Assembly: GCA_910588245.1 (NCBI GenBank)
Contig: CAJUQP010000015.1
Span: forward strand, 1 to 64,000
DNA length: 64,000 nt
Origin: an uncultured Muribaculaceae bacterium
GTDB lineage: Bacteria > Bacteroidota > Bacteroidia > Bacteroidales > Muribaculaceae
Direction of reading: 5' to 3'
Shown piece after piece: positions 9,263 through 18,222 of this stretch. Numbering within the stretch: position 1 is the stretch's first letter; each line of letters opens with the position of its first letter. A model generated the notes under the pieces. It made no database searches, was not told where the DNA came from, and saw only the letters and a program-made list of their open reading frames with translations. The position numbers were made by a program, and so were the translations under genes.

Positions 9263-9561
9263 AACTTTGTTGTTTTTTACTTTAAGAAGTTGCTTTTTAA
9301 ACAAGTTCAAACTATCTATACAACATGGGCGGTTTGCTTAGGTTCAATCCATGTCGTTAAAAATGGGGAAGCAGGATGGTTGTCGGTATTACGGGTCTGG
9401 TATATTTCGAAATCTTAAGAAGTGCGCTATTTTCCGATTGTATTTTCCCATTTAATGAAGTAGGTGCTGAAACAAAATGGAGCATGCTGTGTTAAAATAT
9501 ATGAAAGGGAAGAGTGCGTCTTCCCGCAGACCGGCATCGGACAACCCAAAATTGATAAAAT

Positions 9562-10059
9562 ATGAAGAAACTTTTACTCACATTAGTGGTGTTGCTCTCA
9601 GGGAGCATGGCAGCCATGGCGCAGCACGCTGGCCAGGCAGGTGTAGGACTTAACATAGGAGTCGCTCCTGTGATAGAGGGGGAAGGAAGCCCCACGAACT
9701 TCCTGCTCGGCGGCCGCATACAGTATTCGGCCACTGATCTCATACGTCTGGCACTGGATTTGAACGGTGGCTTCAAGGATAAGTATGTCAGCACGTTTGA
9801 CGCTACGGCCAATGTCAATTTCATGATTCCTCTCTCGCAGGGATTCTACCTTTATCCTCTGGCAGGCCTCGGCTATGGTAATATCCATTTAGGTGAAGGT
9901 GATCTCAGTACTAATCTCAGCCGTTTCGTATTCAACGTAGGTCTCGGCGGCGAGTATGAATTCTCATCTAACTTCGCGGCCGGTTTGGAATTCAAATACC
10001 GCTACATGAAAGATTTCGGCGCTCTTCCCGTGATGCTGAATTTCAGCTATAAATTCTAA
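9562..10059 (+). CDS. Small outer-membrane beta-barrel (porin-like) protein
   Basis: A 165-residue secreted protein. Residues 1-20 form a Sec signal peptide (MKKLLLTLVVLLSGSMAAMA before QHAGQ). The mature part alternates polar and hydrophobic residues in short strands with turns, as in eight-stranded OmpA/OmpX-like barrels, and ends in the aromatic signature FSYKF used for insertion by the BAM machinery. The family (porin/outer membrane protein beta-barrel domain) has no fixed function. It stands alone: the 250 bases upstream contain no other gene, and it ends at a very strong terminator at 10085-10133. Confidence 0.88.
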   Translation: MKKLLLTLVVLLSGSMAAMAQHAGQAGVGLNIGVAPVIEGEGSPTNFLLGGRIQYSATDLIRLALDLNGGFKDKYVSTFDATANVNFMIPLSQGFYLYPLAGLGYGNIHLGEGDLSTNLSRFVFNVGLGGEYEFSSNFAAGLEFKYRYMKDFGALPVMLNFSYKF

Positions 10060-10084
10060 AAGAATAAATTACAGATAATTAAAG

Positions 10085-10133
10085 CCATGGGGCTATGGTT
10101 CCTTTCCCGGACCATAGCCCCATGGTTTCTTTT
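10085..10133 (+). terminator. Strong intrinsic terminator after the beta-barrel gene
   Basis: A perfect 15-bp stem (10085-10099 with 10111-10125; starts CCATGGGG) with an 11-base loop, followed by TTTCTTTT. It begins 25 bases after the stop codon and separates this gene from the convergent AraC gene. Confidence 0.9.
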
Positions 10134-10215
10134 ATGCTGTCCAAGTAAGGAGTTGGTTAAAAGCTTTTAAACAACCCCTGAGCTAACCTGCTAGACCTGA
10201 GCAAAAGCGAGTCGG

Positions 10216-11097
10216 TCAGGTCTTGGAGCGGTGGCGGTAGGAGCGGGGACTCATGCCCATCATCCTGGAGAAGAGACGCGAGAAATAGAATTGGTCGTCA
10301 AACCCTAATTTGGCGCTTATCTGGGTTATTTTCATTTCTGTGTCGTCTAAAAAGGCGCATGCTCTCTTCATTTTCAGCAAAAGGAAGTAGTTCAACGGGC
10401 TGTAGCCGGTGCGTTCTTTGAATATTGTCGAGAGCCGTGAGGGGGAGAGTCCGACAAAACCGCATATCTCATTTATTGTCAGACGCCGCTCCACATTCTC
10501 CTCAAGAAAATGAATAGCCATTCCGACGAGATCGCTGCTGTCGGGCGTCACTGCCGCGCCCCGGTATTGCTGTATGTAGCGCAATGATGCCAGATAATGC
10601 TGGAAAGTGGCCATGGCATACCGTATGTTCTCAATGGCGTAAGAGGTGTTGAGGGTGTTGAATATTTCCTCGAAAAGGCTGATGCGGGCGTTTATCCGGG
10701 AGTTTATTCCCGGTTTGATGTCGGCCGGGGTGAGACAGCCGCCGGCGTAGAATCTCGCAAGCGTGCCCCGGAAGTGGATCCAGTAGATCGACCATGGATC
10801 ATCCTCGTCGGCTCCGTATTCATGGACAACCTCAGCCGGAAGAATGAAATATTGGCCTTGCTTCACGGCATATCTTCTCCCGCCGACCACATACCAGCCC
10901 TTGCCGTCGACACAGTATATGAACACGTATTCCCTTATCGGAGGTTCCCTTTTGCGGTAATGGTATCTGGCTTTGGGATAATATCCTATATCCGTGATGA
11001 ATATGGACGATGCCACCGGGTCGTCTTCGATAAGCCTTATCACTGCCTGTGGGAGAACGATGCTGCGCTCTCCTTTAAAGCCGTCTTTCCTTTTCAT
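10216..11097 (-). CDS. AraC-family transcriptional regulator with N-terminal cupin domain
   Basis: A 293-residue one-component regulator. Residues about 30-170 form an AraC-type ligand-binding cupin (features GWYVVGGRRYAVKQGQYFILPA and IYWIHFRG). Residues about 190-290 hold the two helix-turn-helix motifs (LTINEICGFVGLSPSRLSTIFKERTGYSP and the C-terminal FDDQFYFSRLFSRMMGMSPRSYR). It is divergent from the MFS transporter and the sugar operon at 11296-21074, and most likely senses a sugar and controls that operon. The -7 box of its own promoter is at 11158-11165, so regulator and operon share a 200-base control region. Confidence 0.93.
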   Translation of the reverse strand: MKRKDGFKGERSIVLPQAVIRLIEDDPVASSIFITDIGYYPKARYHYRKREPPIREYVFIYCVDGKGWYVVGGRRYAVKQGQYFILPAEVVHEYGADEDDPWSIYWIHFRGTLARFYAGGCLTPADIKPGINSRINARISLFEEIFNTLNTSYAIENIRYAMATFQHYLASLRYIQQYRGAAVTPDSSDLVGMAIHFLEENVERRLTINEICGFVGLSPSRLSTIFKERTGYSPLNYFLLLKMKRACAFLDDTEMKITQISAKLGFDDQFYFSRLFSRMMGMSPRSYRHRSKT

Positions 11098-11157
11098 GGT
11101 TCAAGATTGAAGCAAGCTGCAGGCCCGCTCTTTAGAAATGAATGTTTTGTCTGTCTG

Positions 11158-11165
11158 CAAAATTA
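11158..11165 (-). promoter_or_regulatory. -7 box for the AraC-family gene
   Basis: Minus strand TAATTTTG followed by C, in the form typical of Bacteroidota -7 boxes; no good -33 box is seen. The start codon at 11097 is about 60 bases downstream. Confidence 0.55.
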
Positions 11166-11239
11166 CGAATAAAATCCGATATCTCTCATCAGCGGGGGGG
11201 TGGCAGTAGTATAGTCCATGTTTTTTCGAGAGGAATCCA

Positions 11240-11271
11240 TTTCGGGGCAGCCGTAAAGTCAGTAACTTTGC
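11240..11271 (+). promoter_or_regulatory. Promoter of the sugar porter operon
   Basis: TAACTTTGC at 11263-11271 matches the Bacteroidota -7 box and its trailing C. A TTTC at 11240-11243, 19 bases upstream, serves as a near-consensus -33 box. The ATG of the transporter is at 11296. A run of seven G residues at about 11192 lies between this and the divergent promoter. Confidence 0.7.
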
Positions 11272-11295
11272 ATCGCAAACTAACGCTGAATACCA

Positions 11296-12717
11296 ATGGG
11301 AACTTTCAACAACAGATTCATCTATTTTATCTGCCTTGTCTCGGCCATGGGCGGTCTGCTTTTCGGCTACGACTGGGTCGTGATCGGGGGAGCAAAACCG
11401 TTCTATGAAGTATATTTCGGAATCGACGGTTCGCCCGAGCTTCAAGGTCTGGCCATGAGCATCGCTCTCGCCGGGTGTCTTGTCGGGGCGATGGTGTCCG
11501 GAAGCGTTGCCGACCGTCTGGGCCGCAAGCCTCTTCTGCTGCTGTCGGCGTTCATATTCCTGGTCTCGGCTTACGGCACCGGAGCGTTCGATGTTTTCGG
11601 ATATTTTCTGGCGGCGCGTTTCGTGGGGGGAATAGCGATAGGTATCGCTTCCGGTCTTTCCCCGATGTATATAGCCGAGATGGCTCCCAGCCACATACGA
11701 GGCAAGCTTGTTTCGCTCAACCAGCTCACGATCGTATTGGGTATCCTGGGGGCGCAGATCGTGAACTATCTTATCGCGGAACCTATGCCCGCGGGCATGA
11801 CCGTTGCTCCGGCGGATTCATGGAACGTGCTGCAGGGATGGCGCTGGATGTTCTGGAGCGCCGCGTTCCCCGCCGGTTTGTTCCTTGTGCTTGTGTTCTT
11901 CATCCCGGAGAGTCCCAGGTGGCTCGCCATGAAAGGCCATAGCGGCAAAGCCCTGAAGATTCTCGCGGAGATAGGGGGTTGCGGATATGCCGAGGCAGAG
12001 CTGAAAGCAGTCGCTGATGCAGACAATAAGAAAGGTCTGTCGGGAGAGGGGGGACTGCGTGTGCTGTTCGGCAGACCTTACCGCCTGGTGCTGTGGCTCG
12101 GCATAGCTGTGGCGGTATTCCAGCAATGGTGTGGCACTAACGTCATTTTCAACTATGCCCAGGAGATATTCTCCGATGCCGGCTACGATCTTGGAGAGAT
12201 GCTCTTCAACATAGTGCTTACGGGCGTCACCAATGTGATATTTACTTTTGTGGCGATATATTCCGTCGACCGGCTCGGACGTAAGAAACTTATGCTACTC
12301 GGAGCCGGGGGTCTGGCAGTGATCTATGCCATCCTGGGCACATGCTATCGGATGCACGTCACAGGCTTCTTCATGATAATCCTTGTCGTGGCCGCCATAG
12401 CCTGCTATGCCATGACGCTTGGTCCTGTGACGTGGGTGCTCATAGCTGAGATCTTCCCCAACAAGGTGCGTGCGGTTGCCGTGGCGACATGCACGTTCGC
12501 CCTCTGGGTAGGCTCATTCACACTGACCTACACTTTCCCGTTGCTCAACAGTGCCCTGGGCAGCTACGGCACATTCTGGATATATGCGGCTATCTGTGCC
12601 TCCGGATTCGCACTCTTTGCCGCGAAACTGCCCGAGACAAAAGGCAAGAGTCTCGAGGAACTTGAAAAAGAGTTGGTAAAAGATAACGAAGCTCAAATTG
12701 AATCAACAGTTTTTTGA
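11296..12717 (+). CDS. MFS sugar porter (sugar:proton symporter family)
   Basis: A 473-residue inner-membrane transporter with twelve predicted helices. Sugar-porter signatures are present: GSVADRLGRKPLL after helix 2, the PESPRWLAMKG motif before the central loop, QQWCGTNVIFNYA in helix 7 (family QQxxGxNxxxYY), DRLGRKKLM in the second half, and the PETKGKSLEELE tail. This places it with XylE/GalP-like transporters of monosaccharides. It heads the sugar locus, directly after the divergent AraC regulator and 23 bases before the DUF5107 start, and would import the sugar released by the GH35/GH2 enzymes. The transported sugar is not determinable here. Confidence 0.93.
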   Translation: MGTFNNRFIYFICLVSAMGGLLFGYDWVVIGGAKPFYEVYFGIDGSPELQGLAMSIALAGCLVGAMVSGSVADRLGRKPLLLLSAFIFLVSAYGTGAFDVFGYFLAARFVGGIAIGIASGLSPMYIAEMAPSHIRGKLVSLNQLTIVLGILGAQIVNYLIAEPMPAGMTVAPADSWNVLQGWRWMFWSAAFPAGLFLVLVFFIPESPRWLAMKGHSGKALKILAEIGGCGYAEAELKAVADADNKKGLSGEGGLRVLFGRPYRLVLWLGIAVAVFQQWCGTNVIFNYAQEIFSDAGYDLGEMLFNIVLTGVTNVIFTFVAIYSVDRLGRKKLMLLGAGGLAVIYAILGTCYRMHVTGFFMIILVVAAIACYAMTLGPVTWVLIAEIFPNKVRAVAVATCTFALWVGSFTLTYTFPLLNSALGSYGTFWIYAAICASGFALFAAKLPETKGKSLEELEKELVKDNEAQIESTVF

Positions 12718-12740
12718 ATAAAAAAACAGTCATATCAACA

Positions 12741-15700
12741 ATGGTAAAAGCATGGAGAGAAAAGGTGGTTATCCCTACATATGAGGTCGGGAAACCGGAA
12801 AAGAATCCTATATTCCTTGAAAAGAGGGTATATCAGGGATCGAGCGGCGTGGTCTATCCATATCCGGTGATAGAATCCATAGCGGATGAGAAGCATGATA
12901 AGGAATGGAACGCTGTTTTCATTGAGAATGAATATATAAAGGTCATGGTGCTTCCCGAACTGGGCGGGCGTATACAGATGGCCTACGACAAGATCAAGAA
13001 ACGTCATTTCGTATATTACAATCATGTCATCAAGCCGGCGCTCGTAGGTCTTGCCGGACCCTGGATATCGGGAGGAATCGAATTCAACTGGCCTCAGCAC
13101 CACCGCCCGTCGACATATATGCCGGTCGACTGTACGATAGAGGAGCATGAGGATGGCTCCGTGACAGTCTGGGTGAGCGAGATGGAGCGCATGTTTCATC
13201 AGAAGGGTATGGCCGGATTCACCCTGCGACCCGGCTGCGCCTATCTTGAGATAAAGGGTGTGCTCTACAACCGCACGGATATGCCGCAGACATTCCTGTG
13301 GTGGGCAAATCCGGCGGTGGCGGTCAATGATCATTACCGTTCGGTATTCCCCCCGGATATCAATGCCGTGTTTGACCACGGCAAACGCGCTGTCTCTTCC
13401 TTCCCTATCGCGACCGGCACATACTACAAGATGGACTATTCCTCGGGCGTGGACATCGCAAACTACAAGAACATTTTCGTGCCCACATCGTATATGGGTG
13501 TCAATTCCAAGTACGACTTCGAGGGGGGCTATGAATTCGACACGCAGGCCGGTATGCTCCACGTGGCATCCCACCATGTGTCGCCCGGCAAAAAGCAGTG
13601 GACTTGGGGCAACGGAGACTTCGGGCGCGCCTGGGACCGCTGTCTGACCGATGACGACGGTCCGTATATCGAGCTTATGGCGGGTGTCTACACCGAAAAC
13701 CAGCCCGACTTCACATGGCTAATGCCTTACGAGGAGAAGGAATTCACGCAATATTTCCTCCCTTACCGTGAGCTTGGAGTGGTGAAGAATGCCACCAAAG
13801 ACCTTCTGATGAATGTAGAGATGCCGGAGCAGGGGAAAGCGGAGCTCAAAGTCTTCGCGACCCACAGGCAGACTGTCACTATCGTGATGCGCAACAAGGC
13901 CGGAGAGATCGTTCTGAACGAGGAAGTGACAATCACTCCTGAGAAAGTATGGGAAAAGACCGTCGATGTCAGCGGTTCGACCCTTCAGGACATCAAGGTC
14001 GGTTTTATCCGTGACGGACGTGTGATTATGGAGTGGGAAGCCGAGCCTGACGAAATACGCCCCATTCCCGATGCTGCCGAAGCAGCTCTTCTTCCTGAAC
14101 AGATAAAGACTGTGGAGCAGCTGTTCCTCACAGGCCTGCATCTCGAGCAGTATCGCCACGCCACCTATTCTCCGGTAGATTATTATGAGGAGGGCCTGCG
14201 CCGTGACCCCGACGATGTGCGCTGCAACAATGCCCTCGGTCTGTGGCATATACGCAAGGGCCGGTTTGAGGTGGCCGAGAGATATCTTGCGAAGGCTGTG
14301 AAGATCCTTCAGAAACGTAATCCCAACCCCTACGATGGCGAGCCTATCTATAATCTCGGTCTTGCCCTTAAGTATCAGGGCCGTCTTGATGAGGCTTACG
14401 ACCGCTTCTACAAATCGACATGGAACGGGGCATGGCAGGATGCCGGCTATTTCGCCTGCGCCCAGATAAGCTGCCGCCGTAGAAATTATGAGGAGGCTCT
14501 GTATGAGGTGAACCGTTCGCTGCTGCGCAACTGGCACAATGCAAAGGCTCGCGCCCTGAAGGCTGCGATACTGTTGAAAATGGGTAGAGAGGAGGAATCC
14601 AGATCGTTGTGCGCCGACTCTCTGGCAATCGACCTCTTCAACTACGGATGTCTGTTCCTCCTCGGCGACACCGCGAAGATGGTTCAGCTCATGCACGGTA
14701 ACGCTCACAACTACGATGAGCTGGCTCTCGATTTCTGCGATGCCGGTCTCTGGGATGAGGCTGAGAAAGTTTGGGCGATTGCAAAGGAAAACGGCGCGAC
14801 CACAGCCATGACCCATTATTATCTCGGATGGGCTATGCTTCAGAAGGGCGATAAAGTCGCGGCTGCCGGGTCGTTCGCGGCCGGTCAGGCCGATTCTCCC
14901 GAGTATGTGTTTCCCAACCGCCTTGAAGCCATTCTTGCGCTCAGGGGGGCTCTTGAGATCAATCCTGAAGACGCGTATGCCAACCATTTTCTCGGCAATC
15001 TGTTCTATGACAAACGCCAATATGACCTCGCACAGAGTCATTGGGAGGAGGCCGCCAGACTCAATCCCGCTTTCCCGACAACATGGCGCAACCTCGCGCT
15101 CGTATATTACAACAAGCGCAATGATGTCGCAAAAGCAGTCGAGGCGATGGAGAAAGCCTTTTCTCTCGACGAGACCGATTCCCGCGTGCTGATGGAGTTA
15201 GACCAGCTTTACAAAAAGTTGCAGCGTCCGCATGCCGGGCGTATGGCATTCCTTCAGAAATATCCTGACCTCATCTCACAGCGTGACGACCTCATTCTCG
15301 AAGAGATCACTCTTCTCAACCAATGTGGAAATTATCCGGCTGCCAAACAAAAGCTTGATGCCCATAAGTTCCATCCATGGGAGGGCGGCGAAGGGAAAGT
15401 GCCCATGCAATACCAGACGTCGCGTGTGGAGTTGGCCAAACAGGCAATCAACACCGGAAAATATGACGAGGCAATAGAGCTACTTAATCAATGTCTCGAA
15501 TATCCTCATAATCTTGGAGAGGGTAAGCTTTACGGCGCTCAGGAGAATGACTTCCACTACCTTCTTGGCATATGCCACCGCGCCGCCGGTGATGAAGAGA
15601 AAGCCCGCGAGTGCTTCAAACAGGCCACTCTCGGCCCGACGGAACCGGCTGCCGCCATGTACTACAACGATGCCAAACCCGACAAGATTTTCTATGCCGG

Positions 15701-16031
15701 TCTCGCCTTCCGTGCCCTTGGTGACGAGAAGAGAGCCCGTTCATACTTCAACCGTCTCGTCGACTATGGCAAGCAGCATCTGCATGAGAAGGTGGTCATG
15801 GACTATTTCGCCGTCAGTCTTCCCGACCTGCAGGTGTGGGACGGCAGCCTCGACGAGATGAGCCGCATCCACTGCCTCTATATGCTTGCCCTCGGCTACG
15901 CCGGCCTCGGCGACAAAGCCCACAGCGACCGTTATCTGTCCGAAGCTGAGAAGATGAACATCAACCACCAGGGAATACAGTCGTTTAAAACTTTTTCATA
16001 TGCGGTATTGCCAGATTTCTGTATGGTATAA
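12741..16031 (+). CDS. DUF5107 protein with long TPR region
   Basis: A large protein (1096 residues from the chosen start) with two parts. Residues about 10-360 are a DUF5107 domain, which has a galactose-mutarotase-like beta-sandwich fold (NEYIKVMVLPELGGRI, HHRPSTYMPVD, NQPDFTWLMPYE). From about 470 to the end it is a long array of tetratricopeptide repeats. No signal peptide is seen, so it is probably cytoplasmic. The ATG at 12741 (MVKAWREK) is chosen over an in-frame TTG at 12714 that would overlap the transporter stop. DUF5107 proteins commonly accompany glycoside hydrolase genes; a sugar-binding or epimerase-like role is inference and no activity is established that I can name. Confidence 0.88.
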   Translation: MVKAWREKVVIPTYEVGKPEKNPIFLEKRVYQGSSGVVYPYPVIESIADEKHDKEWNAVFIENEYIKVMVLPELGGRIQMAYDKIKKRHFVYYNHVIKPALVGLAGPWISGGIEFNWPQHHRPSTYMPVDCTIEEHEDGSVTVWVSEMERMFHQKGMAGFTLRPGCAYLEIKGVLYNRTDMPQTFLWWANPAVAVNDHYRSVFPPDINAVFDHGKRAVSSFPIATGTYYKMDYSSGVDIANYKNIFVPTSYMGVNSKYDFEGGYEFDTQAGMLHVASHHVSPGKKQWTWGNGDFGRAWDRCLTDDDGPYIELMAGVYTENQPDFTWLMPYEEKEFTQYFLPYRELGVVKNATKDLLMNVEMPEQGKAELKVFATHRQTVTIVMRNKAGEIVLNEEVTITPEKVWEKTVDVSGSTLQDIKVGFIRDGRVIMEWEAEPDEIRPIPDAAEAALLPEQIKTVEQLFLTGLHLEQYRHATYSPVDYYEEGLRRDPDDVRCNNALGLWHIRKGRFEVAERYLAKAVKILQKRNPNPYDGEPIYNLGLALKYQGRLDEAYDRFYKSTWNGAWQDAGYFACAQISCRRRNYEEALYEVNRSLLRNWHNAKARALKAAILLKMGREEESRSLCADSLAIDLFNYGCLFLLGDTAKMVQLMHGNAHNYDELALDFCDAGLWDEAEKVWAIAKENGATTAMTHYYLGWAMLQKGDKVAAAGSFAAGQADSPEYVFPNRLEAILALRGALEINPEDAYANHFLGNLFYDKRQYDLAQSHWEEAARLNPAFPTTWRNLALVYYNKRNDVAKAVEAMEKAFSLDETDSRVLMELDQLYKKLQRPHAGRMAFLQKYPDLISQRDDLILEEITLLNQCGNYPAAKQKLDAHKFHPWEGGEGKVPMQYQTSRVELAKQAINTGKYDEAIELLNQCLEYPHNLGEGKLYGAQENDFHYLLGICHRAAGDEEKARECFKQATLGPTEPAAAMYYNDAKPDKIFYAGLAFRALGDEKRARSYFNRLVDYGKQHLHEKVVMDYFAVSLPDLQVWDGSLDEMSRIHCLYMLALGYAGLGDKAHSDRYLSEAEKMNINHQGIQSFKTFSYAVLPDFCMV

Positions 16032-16105
16032 TTAGGCGATCAGGGTGATTATCCATATTTTGGCTGAGAATGCAGAATAGGGATGCTTTTTTCAAGAGAA
16101 GCCTA

Positions 16106-16136
16106 TTTGATGGTTATGGCTTTAGACGTAAATTTG
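16106..16136 (+). promoter_or_regulatory. Internal promoter for the GH35-GH2 pair
   Basis: TTTG (16106-16109), 19 bases, then TAAATTTG (16129-16136) and C: an exact Bacteroidota consensus. It lies in the 148-base gap between the DUF5107 and GH35 genes, so the two enzymes can be transcribed apart from the transporter. Confidence 0.85.
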
Positions 16137-16179
16137 CATATGATAAAACAGACTATTAGATTTAAAGATAATTGCATCT

Positions 16180-18222
16180 ATGAATACAAAACGATTTGTA
16201 AAGATCCTTGTCATGGCGATGGCGTTGTTGCCGTCGATAACAGACAGCTATGCGGTGAATCCGGAAGTGAAATGGGATTCGAAGAGCCTGATAATCGACG
16301 GAGAGAGGGTGATGCCGGTGATGGGGGAGATACATTATTCGAGACTCCCTGAAAACGAATGGGCGGAATCGGTGAGAAAGATGAAGGATGGAGGGGTGAC
16401 GGTCATCGCCACTTATGTGTTCTGGAATCACATCGAAGAGAAGGAGGGGGTGTTCGATTGGAGCGGACGCCGCAACCTCAGGAAATTCCTGGAAGTCTGC
16501 AAGGAGGAGGGGATGCCGGTGGTGATACGTATAGGGCCTTTCTGCCATGGCGAGGCGAGAAACGGCGGGATTCCCGACTGGTTTTTTGCTAAAGGGATAA
16601 AATCGAGATCGGAAGATCCGGAGTTTTTGAAGCTTGTGGAGCGATTGTATCGCCAGATATTCACCCAGGTGCAGGGGTTGCAATGGAAAGATGGAGGCCC
16701 GCTTATGGCATGCCAGTTCGACAACGAATATCGCGGCCACGGCTCTTATCTTATGGCTTTGAAAGGGATAGCCGAGCGGATCGGGTTTGATCTTCCTTTC
16801 TACACGCGCACAGGTTGGCCGGAACTGGCTTCACCGGTGCCATACGGAGAGATGCTTCCCCTCTATGGCGACTATGCCGACGGATTTTGGGACTGTTCGA
16901 CAAAACCGACTGCGGGCAACTATTACAAAGCATTCAACTTCAAGAATTTCAGAAGTTCGACAGCCATAGCCACTGAGCAGATAAAAGATCAGAAGGAGAA
17001 GTTGACGGAAGGGGACGAGCTCTATCCTTATTTCACTTGTGAGCTGGGGGGAGGCATGGCCACGGCATATCACCGCCGACCATTTATCTATCCGGAAGAC
17101 GCCTATTCGCTCGCAGTGGTGAAACTCGGAAGCGGCAGCAACCTTTTAGGCTATTACATGTATCATGGCGGCACGAATCCCGAAAGCGGCATCTATCTCA
17201 ACGAGGTGCAGAAAAGCCCTGCGACCAACCATAACGACATGCCTGTGAAAACCTATGATTTTCAGGCTCCGCTTGGGGAATTCGGTCAGCCATATCCCCA
17301 CTATTATTCACTTCGGAAACTGCATCTTTTCATGGACGACTACGGCAAGGTCCTCGCCCCGATGGAAGCATCTTTCCCTATGCCACAGGATTTGAAGAAA
17401 GGGGAGGATTCCGGCCTCCGATGGTCTCACCGTTCGGAAGGCGACAGCGGTTTCGTGTTTGTCAACAATTATGAGCGGCTACAGAAACTCTCGGCGAAGA
17501 AGGGCGTGAGGTTTGACGTATGCGGTGTGAAATTCCCTTCAAAAGGGATGACTGTGCCTTCGGGCACGGTCTGCATCTTCCCCGTGAATATCGACGGCAT
17601 ACGCTATGCCACCGCCCAACTCATAGCGCACCGCGACGGGAAGATCTATATGGAGCAGATTCCCGGGATTCCTACCGAAATCGCTATCGACGGGAAGGTG
17701 TTGAAGAATGTAAAGGCGCAAGGTGCGGAGCGTCCGGTGTATAAGAATATATATCTTCTTTCTCCGGAAGAAGCGTCAAGGCTTTTCCTTGACAGCCAGA
17801 CTGTACTTGCAGATGTGGCGCTCCCGACGGTCAGGAAAATCTCGGATGCCAAGGGGAATCGGCATATTACAATCGGAGTAAACAAGGTCGCCGAGGCTCC
17901 CGCGGACACCGACTTTGAGAATGCCGCTGTCTATGTTGTCTGCAACTTGCCCAAAGGGAAGGAGAGAGAAGGAAGACTGTTGAATATAAATTATCGTGGT
18001 GATGTGGCCCGGTTGTATTGCGACGGCAAGCTTATAGACGACAACTTCTACAACGGTCGCCCCATGCTTTACGGACTATGGCGCCTCCCTGAAGACGTCT
18101 CCGAACTTGAGGTGCGCATACTCCCGATTCAGAGGAATATGCCTGTCTATTTCCCAAAGGAGGCTGACACTACGCCCGGAGAGGAGATAAAGGAAGTAAC
18201 GATACAAACATTTCTACCATGA
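16180..18222 (+). CDS. Secreted GH35 family beta-galactosidase-like enzyme
   Basis: A 680-residue glycoside hydrolase with a Sec signal peptide (cleavage near SYA-VNPE, residue 25), so probably periplasmic. The GH35 TIM barrel spans about 30-350: GEIHYSRLPENEW, FWNHIEEKEG, IRIGPFCHGE, then the acid/base Glu183 in MACQFDNEY and the nucleophile candidate Glu288 in FTCELGGG. C-terminal beta domains follow, including a jelly-roll near 600-660. The usual ENEYG reads DNEYR here, a small deviation next to the catalytic residue. Family activity is release of terminal beta-galactose, though GH35 includes other exo-enzymes. Its TGA overlaps the GH2 ATG by four bases. Confidence 0.92.
   Translation: MNTKRFVKILVMAMALLPSITDSYAVNPEVKWDSKSLIIDGERVMPVMGEIHYSRLPENEWAESVRKMKDGGVTVIATYVFWNHIEEKEGVFDWSGRRNLRKFLEVCKEEGMPVVIRIGPFCHGEARNGGIPDWFFAKGIKSRSEDPEFLKLVERLYRQIFTQVQGLQWKDGGPLMACQFDNEYRGHGSYLMALKGIAERIGFDLPFYTRTGWPELASPVPYGEMLPLYGDYADGFWDCSTKPTAGNYYKAFNFKNFRSSTAIATEQIKDQKEKLTEGDELYPYFTCELGGGMATAYHRRPFIYPEDAYSLAVVKLGSGSNLLGYYMYHGGTNPESGIYLNEVQKSPATNHNDMPVKTYDFQAPLGEFGQPYPHYYSLRKLHLFMDDYGKVLAPMEASFPMPQDLKKGEDSGLRWSHRSEGDSGFVFVNNYERLQKLSAKKGVRFDVCGVKFPSKGMTVPSGTVCIFPVNIDGIRYATAQLIAHRDGKIYMEQIPGIPTEIAIDGKVLKNVKAQGAERPVYKNIYLLSPEEASRLFLDSQTVLADVALPTVRKISDAKGNRHITIGVNKVAEAPADTDFENAAVYVVCNLPKGKEREGRLLNINYRGDVARLYCDGKLIDDNFYNGRPMLYGLWRLPEDVSELEVRILPIQRNMPVYFPKEADTTPGEEIKEVTIQTFLP

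Noticed and set aside
9330..9370. GGTTCAATCC, tRNA T-loop-like
   Set aside because: No acceptor, D or anticodon stems can be built around it.
13719..15041. 440-codon open frame antisense to the DUF5107-TPR gene
   Set aside because: The sense frame shows DUF5107 and TPR patterns and sits in an operon; the antisense frame has no motif.
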